From a bacterium (GTDB lineage Bacteria > UBP15 > UBA6099 > DSWB01): 14,454 nucleotides of DNA. The stretch lies in the NCBI GenBank assembly GCA_020061125.1, contig JAGUYV010000491.1:1-14454 (forward strand), given 5' to 3'. The position numbers and the translations under genes are program-made. The notes under the pieces are model-generated. The model searched no databases, was not told where the DNA came from, and saw only the letters and a list, made by a program, of their open reading frames with translations. This document shows, piece after piece, positions 13,113-14,454 of this stretch (the first letter of the stretch is position 1; each line of letters opens with the position of its first letter).

Positions 13113-14454
13113 CACACGACTCTGGCAACTCCTTTGAATCGCGCGGCTCCGTGTTCCGCTGGATGAGCCTGTTCTCGATCGGGCAGATTTCCGAAAAACT
13201 CTTCATGCTCGCCAAGCTCGTGCTCGTGGCCTACCTGTTCGGAGCGTCGCGCGAGCGGGATGTGTATCTGCTGGCCATGACCATTCCGGCCGTGTTCTTC
13301 AATCTCGTGGGCGACGCCATGTACATGTACTGTCTGTCCGTGTTCACGAGCCACAAACAGGATCTGACCCACGCATGGGACATGGCCAACATTCTGCTCA
13401 CCCTTGCGCTGGTTCTCACGGGCATCTTCACTGCGGGCTACATCCTGGCCGCGCCCGTTCTGTTTCATGCGCTGGCCGGGGATCAGCTCGATTCCGGCAT
13501 GCTCGGCCTGGGCGTGCGCCTGGCCCTGGTTCTGTCTCCGCTCTATTTCTTTTACATGGTTCACGCCATATTCAGGGGCTTTTCCGAAGCGTTTCGCATG
13601 TTCGGCGTTTCCTCGTTCGTGTTTTCCATATCCAACGGAGCGGCTTTCGCCGCGCTCTGGATTCTTCGCGATCATGGCATCATGGGACTGGCCTGGGCCA
13701 CGCTTGTTTCCGAAGCGCTCACCATGCTCGTTTTCGTGCCCCAGCTTGCGGGCAGGGGGTTCCGGTACAGGCCGGATTTTAGGTTCGCGCATCCGGACCT
13801 GCGCAGCACCTATGCGCACGCCGTGCAGCTCACCGCAGGCACCGGGGCGTTCAAATTCGCCACCCTCATCAACAGGGTTTTCGCCCTGTACCTTCCTCCG
13901 GGCATGATTTCGGTTTTCGATTACGCGCTCAATCTGACGCAGAATTTTTCCACCCTGCTGCGTTCATTTGTGAATGCGGTGTTTCCGTCGCTGACCCAGG
14001 CGTCGCACGAGCGCGACCCCGCGTCCATGCGCCGCTTTCTGGACATGGCGCTGCGGGCCATGGCCATCGCGGGCCTTCCCATGACCGCGCTTGTCTGGTC
14101 GTTGCGCGCGCCGCTGGTGAAGTTGTTCGAGCGCGGAGCGTTCAGCCCGCAGGTGTCTCTGGATGTGGCCGCAACCGTTGCGTTCCTTGCGCCGTGCATC
14201 CTTTTGTTCCCTTTCATGTATCTGCTCATCCGTTTGTACGCGGTGCTTGAGCGCATGAAAACACTCACCATTCTCGGGGTGGCGTGCATGGCGCTGATCG
14301 GGGCGTTCAACGCGCTGTTTCTGGATCGCGGCGTGACAGGGCTGGCTCTCGGAAACACCCTGGCTCTGACAGTGACCATGGTGCTGGGCTGGCTGCTGCT
14401 GCCGCGGAATCTGCGCGGACTCGACGCGCGCGTCACGGGGCCAGCCGTGATCAA
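13109..14454 (+). CDS. MurJ/MVF-superfamily lipid-linked glycan flippase, 3' end cut off
   Basis: Polytopic membrane protein; 448 residues are visible without a stop, and the gene continues past the right edge (family length about 450-530). It starts with GTG overlapping the TGA of the glycosyltransferase (GTGA), so translation is probably coupled. Ten or more hydrophobic helices alternate with short loops. MVF-like motifs are YLFGASRERDVYLLAMTIP near 42-60, a YALNLTQNFSTLLRSFVNAVFPSLTQ block in the middle, and PLVKLFERGAFSP before the later helices. The arginine-aspartate pair that usually follows the first MurJ helix is not seen (SEKLFMLAK instead), so I favour an exopolysaccharide or O-antigen-type flippase over the peptidoglycan lipid II flippase. 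The neighbouring GT4 and FkbM genes support that. Confidence 0.87.
   Translation, partial: MTHDSGNSFESRGSVFRWMSLFSIGQISEKLFMLAKLVLVAYLFGASRERDVYLLAMTIPAVFFNLVGDAMYMYCLSVFTSHKQDLTHAWDMANILLTLALVLTGIFTAGYILAAPVLFHALAGDQLDSGMLGLGVRLALVLSPLYFFYMVHAIFRGFSEAFRMFGVSSFVFSISNGAAFAALWILRDHGIMGLAWATLVSEALTMLVFVPQLAGRGFRYRPDFRFAHPDLRSTYAHAVQLTAGTGAFKFATLINRVFALYLPPGMISVFDYALNLTQNFSTLLRSFVNAVFPSLTQASHERDPASMRRFLDMALRAMAIAGLPMTALVWSLRAPLVKLFERGAFSPQVSLDVAATVAFLAPCILLFPFMYLLIRLYAVLERMKTLTILGVACMALIGAFNALFLDRGVTGLALGNTLALTVTMVLGWLLLPRNLRGLDARVTGPAVI

Overview
The window is GC-rich, densely packed bacterial chromosome. It carries single-copy housekeeping genes (rpsO, ilvD, pckG, a two-gene SUF-type iron-sulfur scaffold) among exported and membrane proteins that I cannot name. 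Signal peptides, an exported redoxin and a lipid-linked polysaccharide flippase suggest a Gram-negative-type envelope. A GTP-type PEP carboxykinase, a minimal sufC-sufB pair without SufA/D/S/E, and a coiled-coil/TM/beta-repeat protein would fit a deep-branching or uncultured, probably anaerobic-leaning phylum (Hydrogenedentota- or PVC/FCB-like). That placement is a guess. I see no tRNA, rRNA, IS element, phage gene or CRISPR array.

Layout. 1-1235: rpsO (minus) with its own promoter and a leader of about 240 nt, then an unknown three-helix membrane protein (minus). 1208-1253: back-to-back promoters. 1346-2791: two plus-strand genes, a secreted cysteine-rich protein with an internal duplication and a membrane-anchored beta-repeat protein. 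2792-2925: short convergent intergenic region with a hairpin. 2926-8826: five minus-strand genes, read from high to low coordinate as radical SAM/SPASM enzyme, exported rhodanese-redoxin, ilvD, sufC, sufB. The first three are 15-18 nt apart, sufC follows after 88 nt, and sufC/sufB overlap by ATGA. 8917-8944: a strong intrinsic terminator built from a perfect 15-bp tandem repeat. It ends pckG (8970-10757, minus), which has a good promoter at 10885-10912. 10970-14454: a plus-strand cell-surface polysaccharide cluster of an FkbM-type methyltransferase, a GT4 glycosyltransferase and a MurJ/MVF-fold flippase that runs off the right edge.

Functional reading. IlvD and the radical SAM enzyme both need Fe-S clusters, and their genes lie directly upstream of a minimal Fe-S scaffold. 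The exported three-domain rhodanese-redoxin sits between them. Its first redoxin domain has lost its cysteines and its second keeps only one. The radical SAM/SPASM plus exported redoxin pair is the best candidate for an undescribed system here, followed by the possible switch in the rpsO leader and the duplicated cysteine-rich secreted protein. All functional links are inferred from gene order and visible motifs only.
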